The position numbers were made by a program, and so were the translations under genes. From Chlamydomonas sphaeroides (lineage: Eukaryota > Chlorophyta > Chlorophyceae > Chlamydomonadales > Chlamydomonadaceae): DNA of 17,218 bases. The stretch covers positions 43,607 through 60,824 of the forward strand of contig BDDC01000467.1 in NCBI GenBank assembly GCA_001662425.1. The letters run 5' to 3'. A model generated the notes under the pieces. That model ran no database searches, was not told the origin of the DNA, and saw only the letters and a program-made list of their open reading frames with translations. The first letter of the stretch is position 1. The number at the start of each line of letters is the position of its first letter. Shown here piece after piece: positions 1 through 9,890 of this stretch.

Positions 1-8
1 CCGCTCAC

Positions 9-3000
9 CGTCTGGCCCTTGAGGTTGATCTCATCCGCCTGAGGTGGGGGGGCGGGCGGGAGGGGTCCGCACGGGGTGGCGGTTGCCAGCTGGCTTGCCT
101 GCCGGAACCCCCATGCTTGCTGGGAGCTGTGCCGGGGCCGTGCCTTTGCCTATCTAACCTAGGATTGGGCGTGGTGGTAGCAGCTGGCGCGGCACTGCCA
201 AATCAGAACGTCGGCGAGCAGGCCCGCCGCACCTAGCTGTTGAAGGCAAAAGGCAGCAGCTGATGCGGCACTTCCACAGGAACCACATATGAACTCCACA
301 TGTACTATGTGGCATGTCAGCGAGCTGGCCCGCCGCACCGTGGCGTTGAAGTAGTAGCTGATGCGGCCCGGGTAGCGCCGCTTGGCGGTGTCGATGAGCC
401 ATTGCGCGAGGCCGCTGCGGGAGAAGGTCACGTTACCCTCCTCCTTGGACACGCGCGTCTGGTGGCGGGGGGCGGGGCAGGGAGGGAGGAAGGGGGGAGG
501 GGCGCGGCGGGGCCGGGGCGAGGTCATGGGCAGAGGAGGGCGTGGAGCAGAGGTTGCCGGTGGCCACAGGGTGGTGCCGCGGCTGCCCCCCAGACGGAGG
601 GAGGGGTTGCCTCACCTGGCCCTTGGCGCTGTGCGTCACGGTGCCGAGGCCGCGGAAGGACTCGTCCTCGGGCAGCTTGACGCCCAGCTGCGGGAGGGAG
701 GGCAGGGGAGGCAGGGGGATGTACCGAGGGGGTAGCGAACTAATAATCGCAAACCGAGCCAGAAGCTCGGGCCCGAGACAGCTGATGCTGGACCCTCCCA
801 GCCCAGAGGCAGGGGGAGGGTATGAAGTGGGGAGAGGGGGGAAAAGGGCGGGAGGCACGACCCAGCAGGGGGTCAGAGGTGGGGTGGGTGGCGGCGCCAC
901 ATCCGTCGCCCCCCGCGCTGGCTGAAGCTGATGTCGTCCAGCGGGCCTTGCAGTTCTGGGGCTGCGCTATCTGGATACTACATGTATTGTACTCATCGTT
1001 CAGCTGTGTAATTTCATATAGACTCCTCTGTAGGAGCCCAACCCTAGGCGTGACAGGCACGGGGCTGGATGACGGCTGAGCCGACGACCCCACGCGGCGC
1101 CCCTGGGCCCGCAGCAGCCGGGCGCATGCCCCACACCGGCCGGGCTGCCTGTCGCCTGGGGCTGCCTGTCGCCTGGGGCTCCCGCCGCCGCCTGCCTGCC
1201 TGCCTGCTGCTGCTCCTGCGCCTGGCCGCCGCCTGCTGTGCCCCATATGCCCCGACCTCGTCACAGCAGCAGCCAGCGTGCCCGAGGAGCTGCCCCTGCC
1301 CCCGCCCACTGCCAGGCCTGCTAACCTCCATGCTGGTGCTCCTTCACCGCAAGTTACCTTGGGTCTCCAGAGACATGCCCCGCTGCCCCCTGCCCCCGCT
1401 GCCCCCCTGCCCCCCGCTGCGCACCTCCTTGAGCGCCGCCTGGCCGCGGGGGATGAGGATGATGATGTAGGCGCGGCCGGTGTCCACGGTGTCGGCACGC
1501 GGCTCGGGCCGCCTCTCGTATACCTGCAGCCGGTGCACACCAACACCAACGTGGCAAGGCGCCGCTGGCACCCACGTGTGCCAGCGCGACGGGCGGGTGC
1601 GGGGCACGGGGGCACGGGGCAGGGGGCCAAACTGGCGCCGCGGGGCCGCCGGTGAGCTGCAGCTGCAGCCAGGCGCCAGCGCCTCAACCGCCCCGTGCGC
1701 CTGCGGCCTGCCGCCTCCTGCACGCCGCCGCGGCCCCCTGTGGGCCCCCGTCATACGCTCGGCAGAGTGTTCCACTGGTCTGTCACCCCCGCGGCACCTC
1801 CGCCCGCCGCATCCCCGCCACACCCCTCACCTCGACTTTGAAGCCCTGCAGCCGACAGCAGGTTTGGTTAGGTGGGGGGCGCGGCAGGCAGCGGGCCAGG
1901 GGCCAGTGGAGGGGGACGATCGGGGTCATGAGGGGCTGCGTGCCGACTGGCGCCCGCGGCGAGCCCTCTGCTCCCCTTCCTCCCAAGGCCCCTGTTCCCC
2001 TTCCATGGCGCCGCGCACCGCCTGCGCCGGCCCCCCCACCCAGCACCACCATAGCCCCCGTGCACTCCCGTGCCAGCTGCTTTGCCTGCCCCTGCCTGCA
2101 CTGCGCCAACCCACTCCGTCTCCCTCCTCGACACCGGCCCTGCTGCCGCCGCGACCCCTTCAGCGCCCCAGCTCCCCACCAAGCCTGTCGTGCCGGGCGC
2201 GCCAAGCCCACACGAGTCCCCTAGCTGTGGTCACGCCCGGCCCCTCGTCCCCCGCTGGCGCACCTGCTTGGCCAGGAACATGGCGGCGGTGGAGCCCGCG
2301 GGGCCGGCGCCAATGACCACCGCCTTCTTGCCCTGCGGGCGGACACGGGCCGGACGGGCATTGCAGCCAGCAACACAGCTGGCAGCCTGATGCGGCACCA
2401 CCGCTTGGCGGCAGGGGGCTGTGGCGCACGATGGCCCCCGCTGCGCAACAGCTGCTGTGTGCCCAGACACACAGGCAGACAGCCAGATCGGCAGACAGGC
2501 AGGCGGGCGGGCAGGCAGACAGGCGGGCGGGCGGCCCAGACCCCAGAGGCAGCGTGGTGGCGCCGTGCGGACCCCCGCCACGGCACGGCCTGCCCAAGGC
2601 TCGGCAGCGCTGGGTCGGGGTGGCGCTGGGGCGCCTGGCTGGCGCCTGGCAACGCCGACAGCAACGCAGCGGCACCCTTACAACGGCCTCCCAGCACGCG
2701 CCGCGGTCCATCTTGCTGCGTTGGACATGGCAGGGGACGCTACGCAGCTACGACACCGGGCGGTGTCATGCTTGTCGCGGCCATCCCCAGGACCGTGCGG
2801 CAGCAGGTGTGGCCCCGGGGCGACTGCCGTACCTGGTACAGGCCGCCGTCAAAGTCGTCCACGGAGGAGAGTGCCTTGGGGTAGGGGTTCCTGTCGTGGT
2901 GCACAACGGCCGCGGCGGCGAGAGGAGGCGCAGTGCGGGATGAGCGATCGCGCTGGCTCCAGCCCGCCAGACAAAACGAACGAGTAGTGACGCAAGACAA

Positions 3001-3643
3001 AATGAACCGCTATTGACGGCGCGAGGCTGCACACCCGACAGCCGCTCGCGCCCCGTGGGAGGCGCCGCGGGCCCCTGTTGTGCGCACTGCTTGGCTGGAG
3101 TGCTGCAGTGCGGCAGTGCTTAGCGCGCTGCGGGAGTGCTTAGCGCGCTGCGGGAGTGCTTAGCGCGCTGCGGGAGTGCTTAGCGCGCTGCGGGAGTGCT
3201 TAGCGCGCTGGGGGAATGCTCAACGAAAGGCACGCCGCACTGCTGTACGGGCAACCTCTCGTGGCATGTGGACCCCGCCTGCGTCGCGCAGCAGCTGCTT
3301 CCCCGGCGCTGCACCCAACCCCACCCCACCCGTCCCCTCCCCTCCCCAGCTTGCCCCGCCTGGGTGTAACCCGTGCCGCCACGCCCATCCACCCAGGCGG
3401 TGCATGCAAAAAGGCAACATACGCAAGGCCGGGGGCTCACTCCTTCAGGTACTGCTCGGCATCCGCGAGACCCGTCGACTCGTTCCAGTTGCGAAAGGAC
3501 ACGCCCGGCCCATCAGCGGCAGCGGCGGAGCCCAGCGTGATCGTCTCCGCGCGCCCTAGACGCTGCAGCCGAGGGCCAGCGAGGCTGGGCCTGGGCCGGG
3601 CGACCACATGGGCACGGCCGTGCCGCAGCTGCTGCAGTTGCAT
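9..3643 (-). CDS. FAD-dependent monooxygenase, kynurenine 3-monooxygenase-like (partial at 3' end)
   Basis: Probable flavin monooxygenase that would hydroxylate a small, perhaps aromatic, substrate with NAD(P)H and O2; the substrate is not known. Eight exons were joined on the minus strand: 3643-3441, 2890-2833, 2332-2264, 1845-1831, 1523-1425, 687-616, 458-339 and 38-9. All have GT-AG borders and phases fit throughout (the first intron splits a Glu codon; the rest are phase 0). They give 222 residues; the next donor lies at positions 8-7 and the gene continues off the window. Residues 91-100 form the Rossmann motif VVIGAGPAG with GxGxxG at 95-100. Glu118 in VYERR is placed to bind the FAD ribose. 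GRAYIIILIPRGQAALKE and FSRSGLAQWL (about 184-193) align by eye with the GRSINLALSHRGRQALK and SREN.L regions of KMO proteins. Residues 1-50 are rich in Arg, Ala, Leu and Ser and poor in acids, like a plastid or mitochondrial transit peptide. The start is the first ATG after an in-frame upstream stop. The substrate and catalytic C-terminal parts lie outside the window, so the exact family is unsure. Confidence 0.82.
171..372 (-). repeat. Degenerate tandem duplication spanning a splice donor
   Basis: Positions 313-371 contain the end of the sixth visible exon of the monooxygenase gene and its splice donor. A diverged copy lies at about 208-266, inside the following intron. Both share the blocks ggcccgccgcacc and agctgatgcggc in the same order. 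A third, shorter copy of the agcagctg.gcggcac part is at about 178-195. On the minus strand the intronic copy reads as exon tail plus GTGCGG donor, but with a TAG just before the donor, so it would not work as coding exon. Confidence 0.6.
713..821 (-). repeat. Intron 3'-end element, copy 1
   Basis: Read on the minus strand, this segment lies just upstream of the splice acceptor at 690-688. It contains TAGTTCGCT, three differing bases (ACC versus GCT including flank), and CCCTCGGTACATCCCCC. A second copy lies in the intron ending at 14203 of the GAF gene. A weaker shared block, CCCTCCCCCTGC plus a CT..GGCTG stretch, lies further upstream in both. Both copies are in sense orientation and end about 25-31 bases from the acceptor. 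Confidence 0.6.
2467..2535. repeat. Intronic GGCAGACAG/GGCGGGCG simple repeat
   Basis: An imperfect low-complexity run of caggcagac and gcgggcgg units lies in the second intron (2333-2832) of the monooxygenase gene. There is no sign that it is coded or structured beyond the repeat. Confidence 0.7.
3121..3220. repeat. 20-bp tandem repeat, five units
   Basis: The unit tagcgcgctgcgggagtgct occurs four times without change (3121-3200). A fifth unit (3201-3220) differs at two positions. A diverged half unit precedes it at about 3108-3120. The array lies in the first intron (2891-3440) of the monooxygenase gene. The unit has no palindrome and there are no spacers, so this is a minisatellite and not a CRISPR. 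Confidence 0.95.
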
Positions 3644-4710
3644 GCTGCCAACGAGCAGATATCAGTTTCTGGTGCTATCGGGTCTGGCAGCGCTTCGCGA
3701 GCGAAGGCAGGCCGGTTTTCGCGCGCGCGTGGATAAGGTTCCTGGTCGAAACTGCGTCGCGCAGTGAATAAGGTTAATCAGGCGACTACAACGCGCACTG
3801 CGGGATTGAGCCACTGGGCGCTGTGATGGCGGGGCTAGGGGTCCATCGCGCCAACATCCGACAGCTGTCCCGGAGCGGCGACGCGATAGCGTAGAGTCCT
3901 GTTGGGTGAGTGAGATTCACGCCGAAAGCCTGCGAACAGGGAAGGCGAGCAGCTTCCGAGACTGCACGTGCACCCTTGCAGCGCGAGCTTGCTCGGCGAG
4001 TGGCGTCGCGCTGCCCATAGCCTCCTGCAGCCATGCGCACAACGCATGTGGCCTCATGCCCCGTGCCCGGAGCAAAGGCCCCGTAGGAGCAAAGGCCCTG
4101 TAGGAGGCGCCACGAACCCTCCTACTATTCTTTTCGCGCTGATGTTGGCGCTGATGGCGCGAAGATAGGGACTGCACTCGCGCTCGCGCTTGCAAGCGCA
4201 TAATCCCTGCGTCCAAGCTTCGCGCCCACGCTCAGTGACACGTGCGCACAGCACCGCGCCTGCTGACTACACTCGGCCTCAACGCGCATTGCTGCTTCGA
4301 AATATGTGCGTTTTCTACCTGACGAGACCCCCGGCGGTGCCTGGCTCCCCAAGGAGACTCGCTTCGCTAATGTCCGGCGACGCCAAGCCGCGCTAGCGGC
4401 CGCGTTCACGATGCCTGTGGCGCTCCCGGCCGTGGCGATATGACACTCCCTGCGAGTACAGCAGAGGTGCAGAGCGTCCGACACAGGGCGCGCCCTGGTC
4501 CAGCGTGGCCCGTCGGCGCTGACCGTCGGGCTGTCGGCACGCGGGGACGAGGGCGCACCGGGCCGCCGAGGGCTGACGGCAAGTGGCGGAGCCCGCCCAA
4601 CGCCGGCGGGCGGCACCCCGCCCCACCCTCAGCATTGGCGGCAAATGCCACCCGCGCGCAAGTGAGTCCCTGACGTGGCAATGGTCGGCAGCGCACATGT
4701 GTGATGGATG
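3644..4710. other. Intergenic region, probable promoter side of the monooxygenase gene
   Basis: No supported gene. The minus-strand stretch directly upstream of the ATG at 3643 should hold the 5' UTR and promoter of the monooxygenase gene, but no clear TATA box is visible. Two near-identical 17-bp units of ggagcaaaggccc(c/t)gta sit at 4069-4102. The motif gcgctgatg occurs twice near 4138-4156. Open frames here (for example 4125-4616 minus) show no recognisable protein features. Confidence 0.5.
4069..4102. repeat. 17-bp tandem duplication
   Basis: The units at 4069-4085 and 4086-4102 differ at one base (ccccgta versus ccctgta). They lie between genes and have no evident function. Confidence 0.85.
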
Positions 4711-4715
4711 TTACA
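4711..4715 (-). terminator. Candidate TGTAA polyadenylation signal
   Basis: TTACA on the plus strand reads TGTAA on the minus strand, the usual polyadenylation signal of Chlamydomonas-type algae. It is the first perfect copy I found downstream of the stop of the coiled-coil gene at 5770, implying a 3' UTR of about 1 kb. A five-base motif has little weight alone. Confidence 0.4.
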
Positions 4716-5214
4716 CGGCGTTTGTGTGGACGCTGTGGTGTTCAATGCACCGGCCTTCAGAGTTTGCCCGCAACAGCGCCGCAAAGACATGCACCTGCAG
4801 CAAACGAAGCCACCAGGCAGCCGATTAATTACCTTGCACATAAAATGTTACCAGGTCCAGCGCCTAGAAAACCGGCCCTCTCGGACAACAAGCCACCGCT
4901 GTCGCGCCTCCGCCGCAGCCTCCCTGGCGCGCCACTCGCGGCCCAGCCGCCGTAACTACTCAGCCCGCGCCACCGCCATTCCGCAGACCTGCCCACTGCT
5001 GCTATCAAATCAAACGTCGACGTCGTTCGTAGTGCTACGAACCTCGGACCGCCCACAGCTTATCGTCTTCTTCGTGACCACAGATACACCACTAGCCGCC
5101 CTTATGCCGGTGCCCGGGTCCGCCCACTGCCGGCAGCCAAGCTCTGCAGTGCGCGGTGGGGTCCCGCGCCCGCTACTACGCACGCCCCGCCGCCGCCGGT
5201 CCAAACGCCCTCAT

Positions 5215-5294
5215 CGCGAAACAAACCTCCCCAGCTGCGCATGGGTGCATGGCTCGCCCCTAAAAGAGGCCACCCAGACCAGACGCAAACACCG
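5215..5294 (+). repeat. Dispersed repeat, arm 1 of an inverted pair
   Basis: Positions 5231-5259 (29 bases) are identical to the reverse complement of 16198-16226. After a short diverged stretch, 18 more bases match (ggccacccagaccagacg). The repeat lies in the presumed 3' UTR of the coiled-coil gene. On this strand it opens with an ATG reading MGAWLA.K.GHPDQT, also present in the other copy, but neither frame is convincing as a protein. Confidence 0.85.
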
Positions 5295-5402
5295 CGTACG
5301 CAATCAGTCTTGCCGCCACAGTCCAACCAACTAACCAACCAACCGTCAGTGCATGCATCACAGCCCGACGAGCCGCCGCGTAAGCACCGGCGTACGACAA
5401 CT

Positions 5403-5430
5403 GGGCGCCGCAGCAAATGCTGCGGCGCCC
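5403..5430. repeat. Perfect 28-base palindrome (13-bp stem, 2-base loop)
   Basis: The sequence gggcgccgcagca is followed by aa and then its exact reverse complement. It lies in the presumed 3' UTR of the coiled-coil gene, about 340 bases past the stop, and could form a very stable hairpin in DNA or RNA. It does not match the histone 3' stem-loop. Confidence 0.85.
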
Positions 5431-5769
5431 CCTCCGGCCGCCCAGTCATGTCTCTCGGGTAGCCAACGAGGGCCCCACCCACGCATGCATACCCCACCCG
5501 TGCCAAACAACTGTACATAATTCGCCACAGCCTGCCGTCGAAATGCACACCACTGCGGCGCTGCCGCCAGTTAGCGGCATAAGCTGGCAGTAGGGGCCCC
5601 TGAGTAGCCGCCACCGAAGCTGTCCGTGTCGCCATCGGCACCTTGGCGCCACAGCCCCCCATGAACTGATGGCGGCTGATGCCGCTGAGCCACTGCTGCT
5701 GCTGGCCTCGCTGGCAGAGGCCTTGCCGCGCCCTGCGGCCTGCACCGCTGCCTGCCTCCCGCCCGCCTG

Positions 5770-8700
5770 CTACGCCGTCCGCATGGCGGGCAGCTGCAGC
5801 GCCAGCAGCGCCTGCACCGCAGCCACCACGCCCGCGCCGTCCGCCACCTCCTCCGCCTCCCCCCCCTCCTTCTCCTCCTCCTCCTCCTCCTCCTCCTCCT
5901 CCTCCGAGACCAGCGCCTCGCCCTCCGCCGCCGCATGCGCCCGCGCCTGCGCCTCGGCGGCCTCGGCCGCCGCCGCCAGCAGCGAGCCGCGCGCCGGCAC
6001 GGAGCTGGCCAGACCCACGGGTCGGCGGCCCTCGCCGGCGCCGGCGACGTGGCCGGCACTGAGGCGCTGGAAGCCGCCGTGCTGCTGGTGGGCGGAGTGG
6101 GCCTGCTGCTGGCCAGCCAGGTGCTGCGGCTGCGGCAGCGGCAGGGGCCCCACCTGGCCGTGGTAGCTGTGGCTCTGGCGGCCCCAGTGCGGGTGGTGGG
6201 GGTGGTGGTGGGGGGGGTGCGCCGAGGAGGGCGGCAGCTTGGCGGGCGACGCAAAGTGCGGGCCGCCGCTGGGCCGCTCGGGCAGCCCCGCCAGCAGCCT
6301 GTGCAGGGAAGAGGCGCCGTGGCGGTCAGTTCCGGGCCGGGCAATGCTCGGCCCAGCCCAGGCTCAGCCAGCCAAGGCGCACGGCAGCGGAGGGCGCGCA
6401 AGGCGGCACAGGCGCCTGCGCCAGTGCCCCTGCGCCAGCCACCATGCCACGCGGTCAGGTCCGGACCCGGAACTGCCTCGCAGCCGCGGCCGGCCCTGCT
6501 CGCAGCCCAGCGGAGCAGCACAAGCCCCAGCCCCACCGCGGCGGTGCGTGCCGGCGCTCCACCCTCCTCAGCCCCGCACCCGGCACGCAGTACCTCCCCG
6601 GTACACCCCAGGCCCCGCACACCTGCGCTGCAGCTCCTCGCACTGCGCCGCCAGCCTGCAGCGCGCCGCCCGCTCCGCCGCCAGCTGCCGCCGCAGCGCC
6701 TGCGCCTCCAGCAGCGCCTCGCCCTCGCTCAGCGCCAGCCGCTGCAGCGCGGCGTCGCGGTAGCTGGCCCGCGCGCGCTGCCCCTCGCGCTGCTGGTCCA
6801 GGCTGCCCAGCTGCGGGAGGTGGAGGGGCGGCAGTGGGAGGACAGGATGCGGGTTGGCTGAGCGATTAAGGTCGCAGCGGCGAGGCGAGCGCGGGCCGTG
6901 GGGCGCAGCAGGCAGCACAGCGGTGGTGGGCGGCGGCGGTGGCGGCCGGGAAGCCCCTCACGGCCCTTGTCGCCCGCTACATCCTCACCTGCGTCGTCAG
7001 GCTGGCGATCTCCAGATTGGCTAGGGAAAGCTGCTCGCGCAGAAAGCCCACCGCGCCCAGCAGCGCGCCCGGGCCCTCGGCCGCCGCCGCCGCCGCCAGC
7101 TCCGCCCAGTCCCCCTCATCCGCCGCCTCCAGCGCCGCCAGCTCGTCGTCCTCCTCGCCGCCGTACTCCCCCAGCGGCAGCTCGCCGCCGGCGGCGGCGC
7201 CGCACGGGCCCCAGCCGCAGCCGTGCCGCCACGCCGCCACCGCGCCGTGCGGCGCGGGCATGGGCGCCGAGCTGCTCGACGTCAGCAGCCCCGTCCGCCA
7301 GCCGCCGAACTCGCCGTCACCGGGCTGCCCGCAGCCCATGCGCTGCTGCATCAGGCCGTCGTGGCTGCTGGTGTGGCTGGAGCCCAGGCCCAGGCCGCCG
7401 TCGTGGCTGGACTCGTGCAGGCTGCCGTGCAGGCCGCCGTAGCAGCGCCCCTCGCTGCCGTCGGCGCTGCCGCCCTCGTGCTCCTCGTCCATGCTCACCG
7501 CCGGCGTGCACGGCGACGTGCGAGGGCTGCACGGCGGCGTCGGCAGCCGCGGCGAGCACTGGCCCGCCGGCTGAGGCGGCGCGGCCGCCGGCTTGGGCTG
7601 GGCAGCAGTCGGCGGCGGCTGCTCCGGCGCGGCCGCTGCCTCCGGCAGCGGCTCGGTGACGCCGCCGCCCTGCAGCAGCTCGCCCAGGCCGCAACGCACG
7701 GTGTCGAGAGCCTCGCTGACCGCCGCCAGCGAGCCGGGCGACGGCGCCGCGGCGGCCACCTGCGGGCTGCGTACCTGCCGCTCCATCGCTGACACCAGCC
7801 CACGCAGGCCCGCTAGGAAGCCGCCCGTCGCCGGCGCTGGCGTTGCCGGCGGTGGCGTTACCGCCGCTGGCATTGCCACCGCTGGCAGCGGCATTGCCCG
7901 TAGCTTTGCCATCGACGGCGCCAGCGGAACCTCGGCTGACAGCCGCGACGTCAGCGGTACCGGCGTTCGGCGGTACCCGATGTCAAGGCTCCCAGCCCGG
8001 ACGCCGGCTGGGCTAAACCCAAGCGGCGCCGCTGCGGCGACTCCGGCGACCGTCAGCCGTACCCGGACCACCTCCGCCGGCGGCGGCGCCTCCGCCTCTG
8101 CGGTGCTGGCGTTGGCGCCGCCGACGGCGGCTGCCGGCACGACCACCAGCCGGACGCGCACCCACTGCCGCCGCCAGATGCACGGCGCTTCCGGCGGCGG
8201 CGCGAGCGCGGCGGCCCACGCGCGGTGTGGCTCGGCGGCGGCGCTGGCGTCGCCGCCAAGGGCGGACACGTAGGAGAGCAGCCCCGAGCACTGGCGCTGC
8301 AGGCGGCCGCAGTGCGCCATGAGGCCGTCGCGCTGCGCCTGCAGGTGGGGAGGGTTGTGGCCGAGGTCAGCGCATGTCCACAGATAGGCGGGCTGTCCTG
8401 CACATGGCCAGGCAGGCATGCTGTCCTCTGCGTTCGCCTTATCGACCACACTCCTGTGACTTCACAACGAGGTTTCGACATGTGCTGTTCGGTACTCATG
8501 TGTGCATCCCGTCCCACCTGCAGGCTGCCCAGCAGCCGGCCCAGGCTACGCTCCAGGGTCACGGGGGCGCTCCTGCATCACCACGTGGAAGCGGGCCAGC
8601 CGTCAGCAGCCGGGAACTCGCCAGCTGGCACACCGTTCTGGAACCCCTGCGCTTGCCGTCGACGCCCGAGGGTGGCTCCTGCTGGCCGCCCCAGCGCACT

Positions 8701-9770
8701 CACCCAAGCCCTGATGGGCCCCGAGGACCCGCAGGCCTGGCACCCCACCTGTTGCTGTCGTACTGCGCCGCTGCGCGCTGCTTGAGCTGCGCCTGCAGCT
8801 CAGTCACCTGCCGCCGCAGCGCCGCCAGCTCGGCCTCGGCGGCACTGCTGGCGCTGGCAGCGGCACCGCTGACTGGCCCCGGCGAGGCGCGCTGCAGCTC
8901 GTCCAGGCAGGGCGAGCGCTGCGGCGGCGGCGAGGCAGGCGGCGTGGCCGGCCCGGCGTCAGCGGCCGCGCGGGCTGCCAGCGCGCAGGCCAGGTGTAGC
9001 CGCGGATCCAGTGGTTGCTGCTGGTGCTGCTGCTGGAGGTCAGAGACGTAGTCAGCAAGGAGCTGGGCGACGGTGTGGCTATGGAAGGACGGGTTGGTTG
9101 CGCAGGAGGGCACTGACACGCCTGCTGTGACGGCCGGCGTGGTCGTGGCCGGCGCAGGGTCCGACACCGACCCCGGCAAGGCAGACTCGTACCGCGTGTC
9201 GCTGCCGTGTGTCGTGAACGTTATCGCAAGGCTTCGCGGTGGACCTTGCGCCGATGCTGCGTGACTGTGCGCGATGGCGGTCTGCGTGGACGCGTCGCAG
9301 AGGTGTGTAGTTGCGCAATCCGGGGCACACTGCTGCACTGACTCCATGGAGGCCCTGGGAGTACTGCCTCCGACGAGCCAGTCGAGCATGGCACGTCGTG
9401 TCGTCGTTTGCTGACAGGGTGGGAACAACGGCCGCGCCGCACCCCTGAGCCCAGCGTTGGGAGGTGCTGAGCCCATCATCGGTCGGGAGGTGGAAGAAAG
9501 AGGCTTCTGCGGTGTCAGCTGAAGTCCTGGCGGGAGCGGTATGACTCCTGTGCCAGCATCCTGCACTCGATTTGCCCATAAATGCTGACGCTCAGCGAAC
9601 GGCGTGTACGCAGGGTCTAGCGCCTGTGTATCCATGTGCAATTTGAGCGCTCTGACGCCTTGCCGGCGGCCAAACGCTTGTGTGCAGGTGTGGCATGCGA
9701 GACTATGCTGGCATTGAGGGCAGTTCGGCGCGCTTAAGGCAGCGGGAAAGCTCAATTTCCTTTCCCCCAT
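5770..9770 (-). CDS. Large low-complexity coiled-coil protein, unrecognised
   Basis: Five exons joined on the minus strand: 9770-8749, 8572-8518, 8338-6989, 6810-6623 and 6298-5770. All have GT-AG borders and matching phases, giving 1047 residues ending at TAG. I do not recognise the family. Residues 17-29 hold two CxxC pairs (CPQC, five residues, CHTC) that could bind zinc. STQT at 161-164 resembles the TQT core of dynein light chain LC8 ligands. Helical stretches without helix breakers are at about 308-335 (AEAELAALRRQVTELQAQLK), 340-390 and 790-880 (QRLALSEGEALLEAQALRRQ), consistent with coiled coil. Between them lie Ala/Pro/Ser/Gly-rich segments. An 11-Glu run is at 1004-1014. There is no membrane segment or signal peptide, so a cytoplasmic, cytoskeletal or centriolar scaffold is possible, but this is inference. 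Three of four introns are 176-179 bases. The start is the first ATG of a long open exon, just downstream of a short divergent promoter. Frames past the stop at 5770 stay coding-like to about 5571, so an alternative 3' end is possible. Confidence 0.75.
5871..5905. repeat. (CTC)n microsatellite coding for poly-Glu
   Basis: About 35 bases of CTC triplets encode, on the minus strand, the 11-Glu run near the C-terminus of the coiled-coil protein. Length variation here would not shift the frame. Confidence 0.9.
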
Positions 9771-9890
9771 CTAGCCAAAGCGTCTCTGCGTCTGCTCCCC
9801 ATACATCCATCCGACAGCAACACGCTATACATATAAATTACGCCTACCCGATGCGCCCAGCCGGGTAACCTAGTCGGCTAGTGCTTTAGC
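9771..9890. promoter_or_regulatory. 120-bp divergent promoter region with TATA-like island
   Basis: Only 120 bases separate the ATG of the minus-strand coiled-coil gene (9770) from the ATG of the plus-strand GAF gene (9891). The centre holds atacatataaatta (9827-9840), the most AT-rich spot nearby. It has TATAAA on the plus strand at 9832-9837, about 54 bases before the GAF-gene ATG. The opposite strand reads TTTATA about 62 bases before the other ATG. Both 5' UTRs must be very short if the models are right. Confidence 0.55.

Noticed and set aside
908..950. Minus-strand block PLDDISFSQRG as an extra monooxygenase exon
   Set aside because: The exons on either side already join as RGQAALKE-LGVKLPEDES, which fits KMO-like proteins without an insertion.
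2833..3000. Start of the monooxygenase at an ATG at 3000 (MSCVTT...)
   Set aside because: The upstream exon 3643-3441 has a good GTGAGC donor whose phase fits the acceptor before 2890 and gives a more plausible protein, so the 3000 ATG lies in the first intron.
3121..3220. CRISPR-like array
   Set aside because: The units abut with no spacers, and the context is a eukaryotic intron.
4125..4616. 163-codon minus-strand open frame
   Set aside because: It has no domain, splice or composition signal that separates it from GC-driven chance frames.
4708..5334. 208-codon plus-strand open frame
   Set aside because: It is antisense to the probable 3' UTR of the coiled-coil gene, Arg/Ser/Pro-rich without domains, and its end lies in a dispersed repeat.
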